Notes: generated from the sequence alone by a model not told the origin. Positions 1-11,273 are shown, counted from the stretch's first letter. The stretch is 64,000 nt of DNA from Volvox africanus (GCA_030268105.1 BSDZ01000116.1:1682528-1746527); one strand, 5' to 3'. A program made the numbers and translations.

Positions 1-1225
1 CCCGCAATGAAACAGTCGATTGCCGAAGGGGAGGCGTGAGTGGGGAAGGGCGAATACACTAAGTCGTATGGCGTGAGGTGTGGGGAAGGCATAAATGTAC
101 AGATCAGGATTTGACGATATATTCCTGCAGCCCCTGGGACCATAATTGCCGTGAGCATCCCAGAAGCCAACCAGCCAGTAAGCGAGCCGGATGTTACACG
201 TGCCGCCGTTGGATAAACAGGTGTACGGTGCTACCGGCTGTGGAGCTGTGGATACAAATCAAGCACCTTTCTTCTTTATCTAAATCTTATCTTTATCTAA
301 ATAAAGAAATAAACATTCGTAAAACAGTGTGTATGCGACGCGCTGTTGTGCAAGAACAAAACCACCTGGGATTTCGTGGGTATTTGAGGTGTTTTTATAC
401 ACCAGATCTGAACACCGGGGTAAGGGTGAATTCCACCAGGGAAAAACGAAGATTAAAGAACTGAACGCAAAACCCAAGAGACTAATAGGCCAAGGCGCAT
501 ACCCCGAGGGTCGATTGGAAAGGAAGGCAAGGAAGTTTGGAGATGCTTCATCTTTTGTTCTGCTTTATGGTTTGGGGAGGAAGAAAACAAAATTTAAATA
601 TGTCTTTCACATGCTTGTTATGGTTGGAATGACGATGAGCTAGAAGATGAGGATGTAAATGCTAGTAGTAAGGCTTCAAGAAGGCTCACTAACAAGTGAA
701 GACACAATTCAGAAACGCGAACGATTGAGGGAAGGTAGCGAGGGGGAGGGAGGGTGGGAGAGCGGGAATTGGGTCACGTGGATGGACGGGCGCTCAGCAG
801 AACGCCAGAGTGATAATTATTACAGTGAAGCAAATCCCCCTCCCCCCATTTGGGAACCCAGGCGCCGCCGTGCGCTTCTACAGAACAAGGAAGTTCGACA
901 TGAGGGCGGTGCATGTCGCAATGCAGTGGTGCTGGCAGAGACCCAAATAGCGACCCTGCATCCATCCCCATGACATCTCAGGACGCCAGGGCGGGTGGCT
1001 AAGGAATGTTCAAAGCCGGAATGCTGTGAAACTACTGCTTGGGCCTTTATAAGGGCTGGAGTGGTGGGGGTTTACCATTGGAGACGCCACGTTCCCTGAA
1101 ACTGCAGAAGTCCTAAGCGCGCGACGTGTTATCTTAATACACCTCTGGCTTATATCTGACCGTCTGAGCCGGTAGCAGTTAATGTGTTTGGGTAAGGTCA
1201 GACGTCTGTCAGAATGTCAGCTTAC
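1..1225. other. Region left of transporter exon; probable long intron or unassigned
   Basis: No convincing coding exon was found on either strand. If the exon at 1226-1693 is the 5' part of a PHT4-like gene, this stretch is its first intron, starting with the donor GTAAGC read on the minus strand from 1225. I looked for the expected continuation of the transporter (a VNMS-type start of the next exon) and did not find it, so that exon would lie left of the window. A guanine-rich run at 742-758 is listed separately. Short open frames here show no family resemblance. Confidence 0.4.
742..758 (+). other. G-quadruplex motif
   Basis: Four guanine runs (5, 3, 3 and 3 G) are separated by single-base loops A, A and T. 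Such a motif is expected to form a very stable parallel quadruplex on the plus strand. In a minus-strand transcript the same stretch is a pyrimidine tract. No function is evident. Confidence 0.6.
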
Positions 1226-1693
1226 CTTGTCCATGTTGCACAACACGAACGCAACCGCCATCATGGTCACCACCTTCCAACGATGCGGCCGTTGTACAGG
1301 TACTGCAGCCGCTGGCAATGCGACGTTACTCGCCGATGTAGTTGGCGGTGGCAGGGCGACTCCGCCCCCGTTCAAATGATAAGCTTCGGCATCGGCACTG
1401 GTGCCCACTCCATTAGAAGTCGCATCCGCCTTCGACAACGCACTACCGTCTGTTCGCACTTCCCATGGTTGCTGGTGACCGCTAGCGACGACGCCCCGCC
1501 GGCGCTGCCTCAAAAAAACTTGCGCATGGGAGGTTGGGCTCCCCGAATATAGAAGCCGCTCGGCTAGCAGATGCAGAGACTGGCAACGTTTAGCTACGGA
1601 TTGACGCACGCAAGGAAGCTGAACGCTGCCAGGCTGCTGAACAAGTTGGCATGGGCGTGCGACAGCGCCCCTGTGTGCTTGACTCCCGAGCAT
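1226..1693 (-). CDS. Partial: 5' exon of a PHT4/ANTR-like (SLC17) anion transporter
   Basis: This open stretch encodes 156 residues from an ATG at 1693 to a clean splice donor, AAG|GTAAGC, at 1226/1225. The last 20 or so residues contain RWKVV, then a hydrophobic segment, then LCNMDK. This matches the start of the first membrane helix in plant PHT4/ANTR phosphate/anion transporters, where the next residues are normally VNMS. The preceding 130 or so residues are rich in R, A, S and Q with few acidic residues early on, compatible with a chloroplast transit peptide. The start is inferred; an upstream exon is possible. The remaining helices of this MFS protein must be encoded left of the window. 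Substrate and membrane are inferred from the family. It lies downstream of RPN10 on the same strand. The identification rests on one short motif. Confidence 0.55.
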
Positions 1694-2200
1694 TGAGCGC
1701 CAGTGTGAGCAGGCTTAAGACTTCTTGCTGAACAAGATGTATGCCCAGGTAGACGCAGGCCCGGAGCGCAAGCCCAGTGCCGGCAATTCCTGACGATACA
1801 GGCCGCGCCGATCCAGGCAAGATCAATCAAATGCAAAATTATATTCATCATTTTTCATCACGCTCGTCAGGACACATAACTGCCTTCAGCAAACACAGCG
1901 CGCCAAGCCTGACCGCAGCGCCCTCCCAGCCTTGGAAGCCATCGAAGTCCAAACAATCTTAGAAAACTAGAAATATGAAAGCATTTACTTAACTCAACCA
2001 TCAATCAACAGGAAAGATCGAAGCAGCGTCCCGAGGTCTTGAGAACCTTCCCGGTGCCGAAGTAGCCGATAGGGTAACAGTGTACATCTTTCATCGGGTA
2101 CTCACCTTTATGTGATCTTCCTTGACAACTCGGTAGCGCGCCCAAAGGCCGTGTCCCGCAAAGATGCAAGGGTATGATTTACACCTATTAATGCAGCAAA

Positions 2201-2739
2201 GTCTAACCCAAAGCGTATGCAGAACGTTTGCATCTACAAATAAGAAATTTTGCCTCTTGGCTTTCATGTCGGTCCTCCCGACGTGCCGTACGAAAATGTT
2301 GATTGTTACGGAAAGACGAGCATAGGACGCCTCGCCTTATATCTCTGCTATTGCCAGCGTTATATGTCAGCCTAGAAATAACCATCGTGTGCATTGTGCG
2401 TCGCGGCTGACGCTGTCAAGCCTGGGACCCTAGATTTATAACTCTAACAACGGTCTTAACACAATTGTCCTCGAGGTGCAACCTCGTGCGCTTAAACAAA
2501 GTTGGGTGGTACCGTCGTACCGCCCTACTTCCGTTTAGCGCAGTAGTTTGTCCCCAAACGACGACCACTTGGCGCTTGCGATCGCAGATGCAAAGGCGAG
2601 GTGTCTTTTGGTCGTCTTTCCGTAACAACCAACTTTGCAGTACGGCATGGGAGGACCGATATCAAAACCCTTCAACGCCAAGTAACGAGATATACTCACA
2701 TTTAGATGCACCCGGTCTTACACGCGCTCCTAGTTAAAC
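2201..2739. repeat. Degenerate inverted repeat, arms about 160 bp
   Basis: The left arm (about 2201-2359) matches the reverse complement of the right arm (about 2573-2739). The longest shared blocks include GTTACGGAAAGACGA and TCGGTCCTCCC, with scattered mismatches and small indels. The central loop is about 213 bp. It encodes no transposase. It may be a decayed foldback or MITE-like element, or a locally inverted duplication. No target-site duplication was identified. Confidence 0.6.
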
Positions 2740-2919
2740 GATGTTATCCCAACACTTTAAAGGTGTTTTTGGTACTGTGGCAATCCTGGCGCCAAGCTTC
2801 GTTCTGCGTACAATACCCATATTGCCACCTTGCATTAGCTGTAGAGCTGAACATAATGTTATACAGCTATAGCCCATCATCCACAGGATTTACTTGGCAT
2901 GTGCAAGAGCAAACATTGT

Positions 2920-2924
2920 TTACA
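2920..2924 (-). terminator. Possible TGTAA poly(A) signal for RPN10
   Basis: Read on the minus strand, the pentamer TGTAA occurs about 217 nt past the RPN10 stop codon. TGTAA is the usual polyadenylation signal in chlorophyte algae. A pentamer is common by chance, so this is only a candidate. Confidence 0.3.
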
Positions 2925-3140
2925 TTATCAAGATAAATCGTAACGCCTACGGCGCGGTATCGTTCCCTGACTTTCAGCGACGTCAATCCCAAGACTGCCC
3001 CAATCCCCACACGGCAGCTTGCGAAGCATCTTTTCAGCCGTTCCATAAGTACTAATCCCTTAGCGATGTTCCGTGTACCGTGCACTGTCCTCGTCGCCGT
3101 AGCACTAACTGACACATCCTCCTGTTCAAGCAACTCTGTA

Positions 3141-5408
3141 TCACTTTTGGTCTTCTTTGTTGTCCGGCCCGGAGTCCTGCATCGACAGCTGCAGGGCTAG
3201 CTGCAGCTCCGCGTCCTCGTCCATTACATCTAGATCCGCCGGCGGTGGCGCTACTGCCACCTGCGGTGCACCTGGCGTCACGACAGGTGCCGCCGTTGGT
3301 GCAGGCGTAGTGACATCGTTTGCTGCTGCCGCAGCCTCCTGTGCCGCAGCCGCTGCGTTATCAATCTCCATCGACATTGCCAGGGCCTGCTGCAGCAGCG
3401 CGTCTTCGTCCAAGTCCATATCTCCACTCACGCCGGCGGCGCCCACGCCGGGCACTGCCACAGGCCCGGGTGTAGCCGCCGCCCCAGCAATTCCAGCGAC
3501 GGCCGTGGCACCCTCGGCAGCTGAGGCGGAGACTCCGGCACCGGCACCCTCCGCCTGTGCAGCTCCAGCTGCTGCCGCGGCGGCAGCCGCAGCACGGTTC
3601 TGCCTGTCGCGCTCCTCCTCGAGTGACACCCTGATCAATATGGCATATGTACGATTACTCTTTGTCAGACTGCACAAAACAGGTCGGTATCGAAGAGTGA
3701 GAAAGCAGAACTGAAGCACAGCATTCCGGGCAGGCTAAATGACTGGAGGCACGCCACGAACAGTCCACCTGTCCGAAATATTATATATTATTTCACGAGC
3801 GAATCCAAACCTTGCAGACCCCACCTGAGTGCGAGCGCTAGCTCCGGATCCATATTAGGATCTACTCCAAACTCAAAGCCGTCTGCCCCGCTTGCGCCAC
3901 CGCCTGCCCCGCCCACGCCACCGGCGAAGCCAAACCCGCTACCGCCCTCTCCCTGGAAGATGGGCGATGAAATAAGCACATCCGAAAGAACTGGCCCGGG
4001 CGGGACGGTCACAAGGTGAGAGTTGCCGCTGGAGTTCACAGCCTCCAAAAATGCCTCCAGCTTCTCCTACGAAACAGATTGTGATCAGGGAAGGAGATAG
4101 GGCGAAATGCCCAGACGTCGCCTCATAATGACCGCCTGGCCACAACACTCCAGCGATAGCAAAACCAATATTACATGAGAGACAAAGCGGTAATTCAAAT
4201 AGCTCATTACTTGAAAGCCCACAGCCCGTATTGGCAAAAAGCCACCGTCGTGCCAATCCACTGGTGCCGCCTTAATACAAATTTTGGTTAGGCGGGCGTC
4301 ATAGGAGTTAGGAGGGGACCCCCATTCAGCCCGTGCACATAGCCATGGGAATTGATTTTCATAAAGCGTCTCTGGAAAGGTTTTAGCCAAGGTAATGGCC
4401 GATATAGTTCCGCTCGGTTGGACGCTGATACTCTGTCAACGCGTAGAAAACTGGATGACCGCCGCGCGAACTGTGCAAGCACTGAAATATTTCGCACCTG
4501 ATTTTCGTCCTCCGCCCCGAAGCTAACCACGTCCACTGCCACATTGTTTTTTTTCAATTTTTTGGCTATTTTCACCAGCTTTTCCTGAAGGGATAAAGTG
4601 AAAATTACCAGCCTGTAAACGAAACGGTTACGGGGGGGCCTCTCAGGTCGCTCTGCGTGGCCCAGGAGGCACGACGATGTAAGGCTTGTGTTAGGTTGGT
4701 TTACCAACCGATGTGATAAGAGGTTCTGATGTTTGTTCAAAACTTGATGATCGCCAACTGCAGGCAGGCTCCCTCAAACTCTTTTCCGTGCCTAAGGGAG
4801 GGCGCTGTATAATCACGAACACACCTGCCCAACCACATAAGGCATCGAATATGACAATTCTCCCCCTCCACAAATACAAACAACGTACCAGGGATCATAG
4901 CATACGGCACAAGTTGAGCATATGTGAAAGTATGTACTCCAACCCCAACATATGCCGCGTAGTGCCCACGGGTGCAGTGGCCCACTACAAATTTGCTAGC
5001 TACATGTGCTTCCCGTTTCCCACGTTACAGATAAGGTCAACTGCGCACCTTATCCTCGGTAACTGGGCTGCAAACGAAAATGACGATACGTTGCCGCTGG
5101 TTTTTGTTCTGCCGATGCTTCAAGGCCAATTGAGCAATTTGCACAGATGATGAGACGTTGCATTCACCATCAATCTCAATGTTCGTCATGCAGTTCAGGA
5201 CTTTACCAAGATCTGGCGTCGGGGTAACCAAGACACGAGGCGTCTTTCCCGACATTGTTAGTACGCCTACAGTGGCCTCAGGATGTGCCTGTGTCTTGGC
5301 CCCAGCTAATAAGTTGACTGCGTCAGCTTGCGCTTGAAAGCGCGTTGGCGCGTAGTCTCCATCTCGTGAAAATTCGCTGTTGTCTATGCAAACGACTGTG
5401 CACTCCAT
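3141..5408 (-). CDS. RPN10: 26S proteasome regulatory subunit Rpn10 (PSMD4), four exons
   Basis: Rpn10 is the ubiquitin receptor of the 19S proteasome particle and helps join lid and base. Exons on the minus strand are 5408-5049, 4584-4498, 4066-3825 and 3630-3141; all introns (464, 431 and 194 bp) are GT-AG, and the joined frame gives 392 residues, close to plant and human Rpn10. Residues 1 to about 190 form the VWA domain, with the degenerate metal-site motif DNSE, a [10 protein letters not shown] strand and the family signature [13 protein letters not shown] conserved HLVTVPPGP stretch follows. Three ubiquitin-interacting motifs lie near residues 222-240, 303-320 and 367-384, each with an acidic start and an ALxxS-like core. 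The linker between the first two is almost entirely alanine, glycine and valine. ATG 5408 was chosen because family homology begins there; an in-frame ATG at 5465 would add 19 unrelated residues. The tRNA array starts about 1.3 kb upstream. Confidence 0.95.
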
Positions 5409-6696
5409 GGCAGAAATGTTCCCTATTCTACGAAATACATCTGGGAGTTCGCTGAGTCTGTCCAATGAGGAATCGCGTCAGGGGCCGTACAGCAGGACTA
5501 TCGCTCCATTTAATGGAAAACGCTCCAGCAATACTCGATGCCTAACTATGCGTACTATTTATTGGGTGTTTTCTGGGTAAGGAACTGGAGTGCTGTGGCT
5601 CGCTTCGTCAACTTTCCTAGACTGTAGGCTCCCTTCTTCTTACGTGTAAGCACGGGACTGTATACAACAAATTTCTACGTTGCATCTTATAGGCTTAAAT
5701 TCTGCTGGCGAAGCCTAGGCGTCATCCAGGGAGCTTGTTGACGCCCTTGACATACGTCGAGCCCCTGGGCCAGAACCTTTTCCTTTAGGAGATAGTTTAG
5801 GCGCTGCGCTCTAGCGCCTGTACTACCGTGTATGGTTTCGCGTTATAGTGCGAGTGCATAGCTTAGGCACACAGCAGCAAGTATGCCTGGCTGGCATAGA
5901 GCGGAACCCTAAGCGAGGATTGGAGTTTCTCAACCACATTTAATAATCTTACTACAAGAAGTACATGGAGCTACCGCTAATATTGCGGGTCGCGGGGTCT
6001 GCTGCCCCGCTTCCCGCACTGCCACCGTCTTGACAGACGGTATATCTCTGAGCAATGCCTCATTATTAATTGATAGAAGTTCGCGTAAGACCCGATATTC
6101 AATGTCAGAGATATGAAGATAAGAACAACCTGGCAAAATAGCGGCAAGCTGATGTGCGGTAATCACTTGCCAAAATTTGTAGCACCCACTGTATGCAGAT
6201 GTTGTCAAAGTAGGTGATGGTAGTTATTTCCGTGCCATCTCGTAACTGTGGTGAAAGCAACTAAGCATGCTAAGGTGTGCTGAACATACACTAGTTCTAT
6301 AAGAGAAAGGGTTCTATTTGGGACCACAGAGCAGCTTCCACCACCTACATCCTCAAGCCTTTTGCACCATCCTTACTAGTTCAACTTCTAGATGCCCCTC
6401 TCTCGTCTCCTAGCTCCACTTCCCTATCTGCACACGGTTAACCTATATCTTAACTGGTAAGGGCCATTGCATAAATAGCTCCGCCATTGCCCTTTTGTGA
6501 AGGCAAATATTCCATCATGAAGGCAGCTTGATGATAGTCCCCCTTCTTCACCATATCTCCATAACCATCTGTTTGGGATACCTACTTGAATGCGGCTGAA
6601 TTTGCTACAGAATGCTATAAACCGGTCGAGAGGTCATAGCCCATTGTTTTTGACTCATGGGTATCACCCTGAGCTGGAGGTGAATTTACCCGCGTT
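5409..6696. other. Upstream flank of RPN10 up to the repeat array
   Basis: This presumably contains the RPN10 promoter and 5' UTR, but no clear TATA element was found. A 92-residue open frame at 5930-6208 (minus) resembles no family known to me. A short perfect hairpin (AGGCGCT, 7-nt loop, AGCGCCT) lies at 5799-5819. There is no visible similarity to the array unit until the GT tract at 6697. Confidence 0.55.
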
Positions 6697-6708
6697 GTGT
6701 GTGTGTGT
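6697..6708 (+). repeat. GT tract at the left edge of the array
   Basis: Unique flank (ending CCCGCGTT) changes to array sequence within this GT run. Every internal unit has its own, mostly longer, GT tract at this point, preceded there by GAGCATTCTT. The array thus begins partway through a unit, exactly at the microsatellite. Confidence 0.8.
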
Positions 6709-6847
6709 ATATCTAGACTTGTACAACAGCGATTGATGCGTGTGCTGTTTCAAGATGTGGGAATGGATAGCAGCGTATGGTGGACCTGTGAGGCCGGCAC
6801 ACTGCTGTGCGGTGGGCCTTGTTGCCCAGCGTGAGTGAGACATGTGA

Positions 6848-6919
6848 GGGAGTTTGGTCTAGTGGTATGATTCTCGCTTTGGGTGCGAGAGGCCGCGAGT
6901 TCGATTTTCGCAACTCCCC
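6848..6919 (+). tRNA. tRNA-Pro-UGG: tRNA-Pro(UGG), array unit 1
   Basis: All arms fold: acceptor GGGAGTT/AACTCCC, a three-pair D stem, anticodon stem CTCGC/GCGAG with loop TTTGGGT (anticodon TGG at 6880-6882, reading CCA), variable loop AGGCC, T stem GCGAG/TTCGC and discriminator C. There is no intron and no encoded CCA. Box A (TGGTCTAGTGG) fits consensus. Box B is GTTCGATTT, whose last base (tRNA position 61) is T where the consensus demands C, leaving a G-U pair closing the T loop. This T-arm form (C50, U61, C63) is called type a below. It would add proline at CCA and, by wobble, other CCN codons if expressed. Confidence 0.9.
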
Positions 6920-6928
6920 TCTTGCCGG

Positions 6929-6932
6929 TTTT
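6929..6932 (+). terminator. Possible Pol III terminator of unit 1 (same offset in all units)
   Basis: A run of four T begins 10 nt after the tRNA and recurs at the same place in every unit (tRNA start + 81). Four T is short but usable by RNA polymerase III. Confidence 0.6.
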
Positions 6933-7773
6933 ACCGCATTTGTATGGAAGAAGCACCAGCAGTATGGGATCATGTACCGTGCTATGACGACTGTGCAAAA
7001 TCAACACATGTGTGTGTCAACGCATCCAGCTGGTGTCGTGGCACGAGCTAGCAGAAGGAAATAGGTGCGGGTCGCTCTTGGCCTGCGGCTGTGACCTTCA
7101 ATGGGACTCAACCACACTCTATGATGCATTACACCTGCTGATAGCCCGTCCGTGGGTCCCAGGCGCGGGTCCTGCTACCTGAAGGCTAGATGTCCCAATC
7201 TAAGCCCTTGACACGGTCTGGTGATATGGTGTACAAAAGGTACGGAAAGGTACACTGCTTCCGTTACAAGTTCGTCAGAAATAGGGAATGAGGACACCAG
7301 TTGTAAGTAGTCGTTTGCGCTCAAGAGGTAAGAACGCTTCTAGAGCCAAGTCACAAAGTTCACTTGCTCTATCGTCGCTCGTTTACTAATATTAATCCGA
7401 CTCCAAATGCCGTACACTTGTGGCGACAGCGTCGAAACATAACATGCAACACAATCAAGATCAAATTACTCTATTAGATAAACGATACATATCTAAATAC
7501 AACGGATTAAACTGAAAGGCGCACGACACACGTTTGGACACACTTCTGGATACTGCGATCCTTCCTCCTCCTACAATGTCCTGCTGTACAACCAAAGCGA
7601 TATAAATGTGAACACTCAATATTTGACACGTGCAAACGACAGACAAAGGGGTCACGTGCTGGGCAAGCCATGGAAGCTGTGTATGAATTTATGGAGGCTG
7701 TGAGTTCAGGCTGTTTATTGTTTGCAGTCTGCTTTTACTTGCTGCTGATATCAGCCCTTGGCTCCAGCATTCT

Positions 7774-7804
<31 letters not shown>

Positions 7805-7941
7805 ATCTAGACTTGTACAACAGCGATTGATGCGTGTGCTGTTTCAAGATGTGGGAATGGATAGCAGCGTATGGTGGACCTGTGAGGCCGGCACACTGCT
7901 GTGCGGTGGGCCTTGTTGCCCAGCGTGAGTGAGACATGTGA
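6933..7941. other. Array spacer, unit 1 as example
   Basis: About 1 kb with no recognisable gene. In order it holds a short GT run near 7010-7018, a segment from about 7191 to 7425 (the part lost in units 37 and 40), an AT-rich stretch around 7450-7510, a TATA-like element with two CACGTG boxes at 7601-7658, an ATG in good context at 7670, and the (GT)13 tract at 7775-7800. Open frames of 60-102 codons that recur in each unit cross the tRNA or the GT tract and look accidental. I saw no second tRNA, snRNA, 5S rRNA or telomere-like sequence. Confidence 0.6.
7601..7658 (+). promoter_or_regulatory. TATA-like element and two CACGTG boxes in the spacer
   Basis: TATAAAT at 7601-7607 is followed by CACGTG at 7627-7632 and again at 7653-7658, shortly before an ATG in the context AAGCCATGG at 7670. 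The block is present in every spacer I read. It resembles a Pol II promoter, but the order (boxes downstream of TATA) is unusual and there is no expression evidence. Confidence 0.25.
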
Positions 7942-8013
7942 GGGAGTTTGGTCTAGTGGTATGATTCTCGCTTTGGGTGCGAGAGGCCGCGAGTTCGATT
8001 TTCGCAACTCCCC
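7942..8013 (+). tRNA. tRNA-Pro-UGG: tRNA-Pro(UGG), array unit 2
   Basis: Type a T arm (U61). Spacing from unit 1 is 1094 bp, reflecting a (GT)13 tract. Confidence 0.88.
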
Positions 8014-9027
8014 TCTTGCCGGTTTTACCGCATTTGTATGGAAGAAGCACCAGCAGTATGGGATCATGTACCGTGCTATGACGACTGTGCAAAATCAACA
8101 CATGTGTGTGTCAACGCATCCAGCTGGTGTCGTGGCACGAGCTAGCAGAAGGAAATAGGTGCGGGTCGCTCTTGGCCTGCGGCTGTGACCTTCAATGGGA
8201 CTCAACCACACTCTATGATGCATTACACCTGCTGATAGCCCGTCCGTGGGTCCCAGGCGCGGGTCCTGCTACCTGAAGGCTAGATGTCCCAATCTAAGCC
8301 CTTGACACGGTCTGGTGATATGGTGTACAAAAGGTACGGAAAGGTACACTGCTTCCGTTACAAGTTCGTCAGAAATAGGGAATGAGGACACCAGTTGTAA
8401 GTAGTCGTTTGCGCTCAAGAGGTAAGAACGCTTCTAGAGCCAAGTCACAAAGTTCACTTGCTCTATCGTCGCTCGTTTACTAATATTAATCCGACTCCAA
8501 ATGCCGTACACTTGTGGCGACAGCGTCGAAACATAACATGCAACACAATCAAGATCAAATTACTCTATTAGATAAACGATACATATCTAAATACAACGGA
8601 TTAAACTGAAAGGCGCACGACACACGTTTGGACACACTTCTGGATACTGCGATGCTTCCTCCTCCTACAATGTCCTGCTGTACAACCAAAGCGATATAAA
8701 TGTGAACACTCAATATTTGACACGTGCAAACGACAGACAAAGGGGTCACGTGCTGGGCAAGCCATGGAAGCTGTGTATGAATTTATGGAGGCTGTCAGTT
8801 CAGGCTGTTTATTGTTTGCAATCTGCTTTTACTTGCTGCTGATATCAGCCCTTGGCTCCAGCATTCTTGTGTGTGTGTGTGTGTGTATGTATCTAGACTT
8901 GTACAACAGCGATTGATGTGTGTGCTGTTTCAAGATGTGGGAATGGATAGCAGCGTATGGTGGACCTGTGAGGCCGGCACACTGCTGTGCGGTGGGCCTT
9001 GTTGCCCAGCGTGAGTGAGACATGTGA

Positions 9028-9099
9028 GGGAGTTTGGTCTAGTGGTATGATTCTCGCTTTGGGTGCGAGAGGCCGCGAGTTCGATTTTCGCAACTCCCC
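9028..9099 (+). tRNA. tRNA-Pro-UGG: tRNA-Pro(UGG), array unit 3
   Basis: Type a. Preceded by a short (GT)9 tract. Downstream variants CAATGCATCC, ACGACCTAG and GGCGTGGG are shared with unit 5. Confidence 0.88.
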
Positions 9100-10115
9100 T
9101 CTTGCCGGTTTTACCGCATTTGTATGGAAGAAGCACCAGCAGTATGGGATCATGTACCGTGCTATGACGACTGTGCAAAATCAACACATGTGTGTGTCAA
9201 TGCATCCAGCTGGTGTCGTGGCACGACCTAGCAGAAGGAAATAGGTGCGGGTCGCTCTTGGCCTGCGGCTGTGACCTTCAATGGGACTCAACCACACTCT
9301 ATGATGCATTACACCTGCTGATAGCCCGTCCGTGGGTCCCAGGCGTGGGTCCTGCTACCTGAAGGCTAGATGTCCCAATCTAAGCCCTTGACACGGTCTG
9401 GTGATATGGTGTACAAAAGGTACGGAAAGGTACACTGCTTCCGTTACAAGTTCGTCAGAAATAGGGAATGAGGACACCAGTTGTAAGTAGTCGTTTGCGC
9501 TCAAGAGGTAAGAACGCTTCTAGAGCCAAGTCACAAAGTTCACTTGCTCTATCGTCGCTCGTTTACTAATATTAATCCGACTCCAAATGCCGTACACTTG
9601 TGGCGACAGCGTCGAAACATAACATGCAACACAATCAAGATCAAATTACTCTATTAGATAAACGATACATATCTAAATACAACGGATTAAACTGAAAGGC
9701 GCACGACACACGTTTGGACACACTTCTGGATACTGCGATGCTTCCTCCTCCTACAATGTCCTGCTGTACAACCAAAGCGATATAAATGTGAACACTCAAT
9801 ATTTGACACGTGCAAACGACAGACAAAGGGGTCACGTGCTGGGCAAGCCATGGAAGCTGTGTATGAATTTATGGAGGCTGTCAGTTCAGGCTGTTTATTG
9901 TTTGCAATCTGCTTTTACTTGCTGCTGATATCAGCCCTTGGCTCAAGCATTCTTGTGTGTGTGTGTGTGTGTGTATGTATCTAGACTTGTACAACAGCGA
10001 TTGATGTGTGTGCTGTTTCAAGATGTGGGAATGGATAGCAGCGTATGGTGGACCTGTGAGGCCGGCACACTGCTGTGCGGTGGGCCTTGTTGCCCAGCGT
10101 GAGTGAGACATGTGA

Positions 10116-10187
10116 GGGAGTTTGGTCTAGTGGTATGATTCTCGCTTTGGGTGCGAGAGGCCGCGAGTTCGATTTTCGCAACTCCCC
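10116..10187 (+). tRNA. tRNA-Pro-UGG: tRNA-Pro(UGG), array unit 4
   Basis: Type a. The upstream CTCAAGC variant is shared only with unit 6, marking a two-unit repeat. Confidence 0.88.
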
Positions 10188-11201
10188 TCTTGCCGGTTTT
10201 ACCGCATTTGTATGGAAGAAGCACCAGCAGTATGGGATCATGTACCGTGCTATGACGACTGTGCAAAATCAACACATGTGTGTGTCAACGCATCCAGCTG
10301 GTGTCGTGGCACGAGCTAGCAGAAGGAAATAGGTGCGGGTCGCTCTTGGCCTGCGGCTGTGACCTTCAATGGGACTCAACCACACTCTATGATGCATTAC
10401 ACCTGCTGATAGCCCGTCCGTGGGTCCCAGGCGCGGGTCCTGCTACCTGAAGGCTAGATGTCCCAATCTAAGCCCTTGACACGGTCTGGTGATATGGTGT
10501 ACAAAAGGTACGGAAAGGTACACTGCTTCCGTTACAAGTTCGTCAGAAATAGGGAATGAGGACACCAGTTGTAAGTAGTCGTTTGCGCTCAAGAGGTAAG
10601 AACGCTTCTAGAGCCAAGTCACAAAGTTCACTTGCTCTATCGTCGCTCGTTTACTAATATTAATCCGACTCCAAATGCCGTACACTTGTGGCGACAGCGT
10701 CGAAACATAACATGCAACACAATCAAGATCAAATTACTCTATTAGATAAACGATACATATCTAAATACAACGGATTAAACTGAAAGGCGCACGACACACG
10801 TTTGGACACACTTCTGGATACTGCGATGCTTCCTCCTCCTACAATGTCCTGCTGTACAACCAAAGCGATATAAATGTGAACACTCAATATTTGACACGTG
10901 CAAACGACAGACAAAGGGGTCACGTGCTGGGCAAGCCATGGAAGCTGTGTATGAATTTATGGAGGCTGTCAGTTCAGGCTGTTTATTGTTTGCAATCTGC
11001 TTTTACTTGCTGCTGATATCAGCCCTTGGCTCCAGCATTCTTGTGTGTGTGTGTGTGTGTATGTATCTAGACTTGTACAACAGCGATTGATGTGTGTGCT
11101 GTTTCAAGATGTGGGAATGGATAGCAGCGTATGGTGGACCTGTGAGGCCGGCACACTGCTGTGCGGTGGGCCTTGTTGCCCAGCGTGAGTGAGACATGTG
11201 A

Positions 11202-11273
11202 GGGAGTTTGGTCTAGTGGTATGATTCTCGCTTTGGGTGCGAGAGGCCGCGAGTTCGATTTTCGCAACTCCCC
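11202..11273 (+). tRNA. tRNA-Pro-UGG: tRNA-Pro(UGG), array unit 5
   Basis: Type a; flanks match unit 3. Confidence 0.88.

Larger units (their letters stand above)
1694..3140. other. Intergenic region between RPN10 and the transporter exon
   Basis: This stretch holds the 3' flank of RPN10 and the 5' flank of the putative transporter. The only structure I can support is the inverted repeat at 2201-2739. Open frames on both strands are short and unrelated to known families; two of them, on opposite strands, share a SSFRNNQ peptide only because they read the two arms of the inverted repeat. Confidence 0.6.

Noticed and set aside
3157..3714. 185-codon plus-strand frame, alanine/serine rich
   Set aside because: Antisense to exon 4 of RPN10, whose splicing and UIM motifs are clear.
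5930..6208. 92-codon minus-strand frame upstream of RPN10
   Set aside because: No homology recognised and no supporting splice or codon signal; left as unassigned.
6848..6919. tRNA-derived SINE
   Set aside because: SINEs are dispersed, have an A-rich or repeat tail and target duplications. Here the tRNA is intact in shape and strictly tandem.
6713..7007. 85-86-codon minus-strand frames antisense to the tRNA in each unit
   Set aside because: Antisense shadows of the tRNA region with no family resemblance.
6807..7064. 85-codon plus-strand frame recurring in most units (starts MRWALL)
   Set aside because: It reads straight through the tRNA gene; its recurrence simply reflects the tandem repeat.
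7136..7300. Possible C/D snoRNA in the spacer
   Set aside because: A CTATGATGC/CTGA pair is only a poor match to C and D boxes and too close together.
7461..7655. 64-codon minus-strand frame in every spacer (starts MTPLSVV)
   Set aside because: No recognisable domain; sequence is copied with the unit, so recurrence is not evidence of selection.
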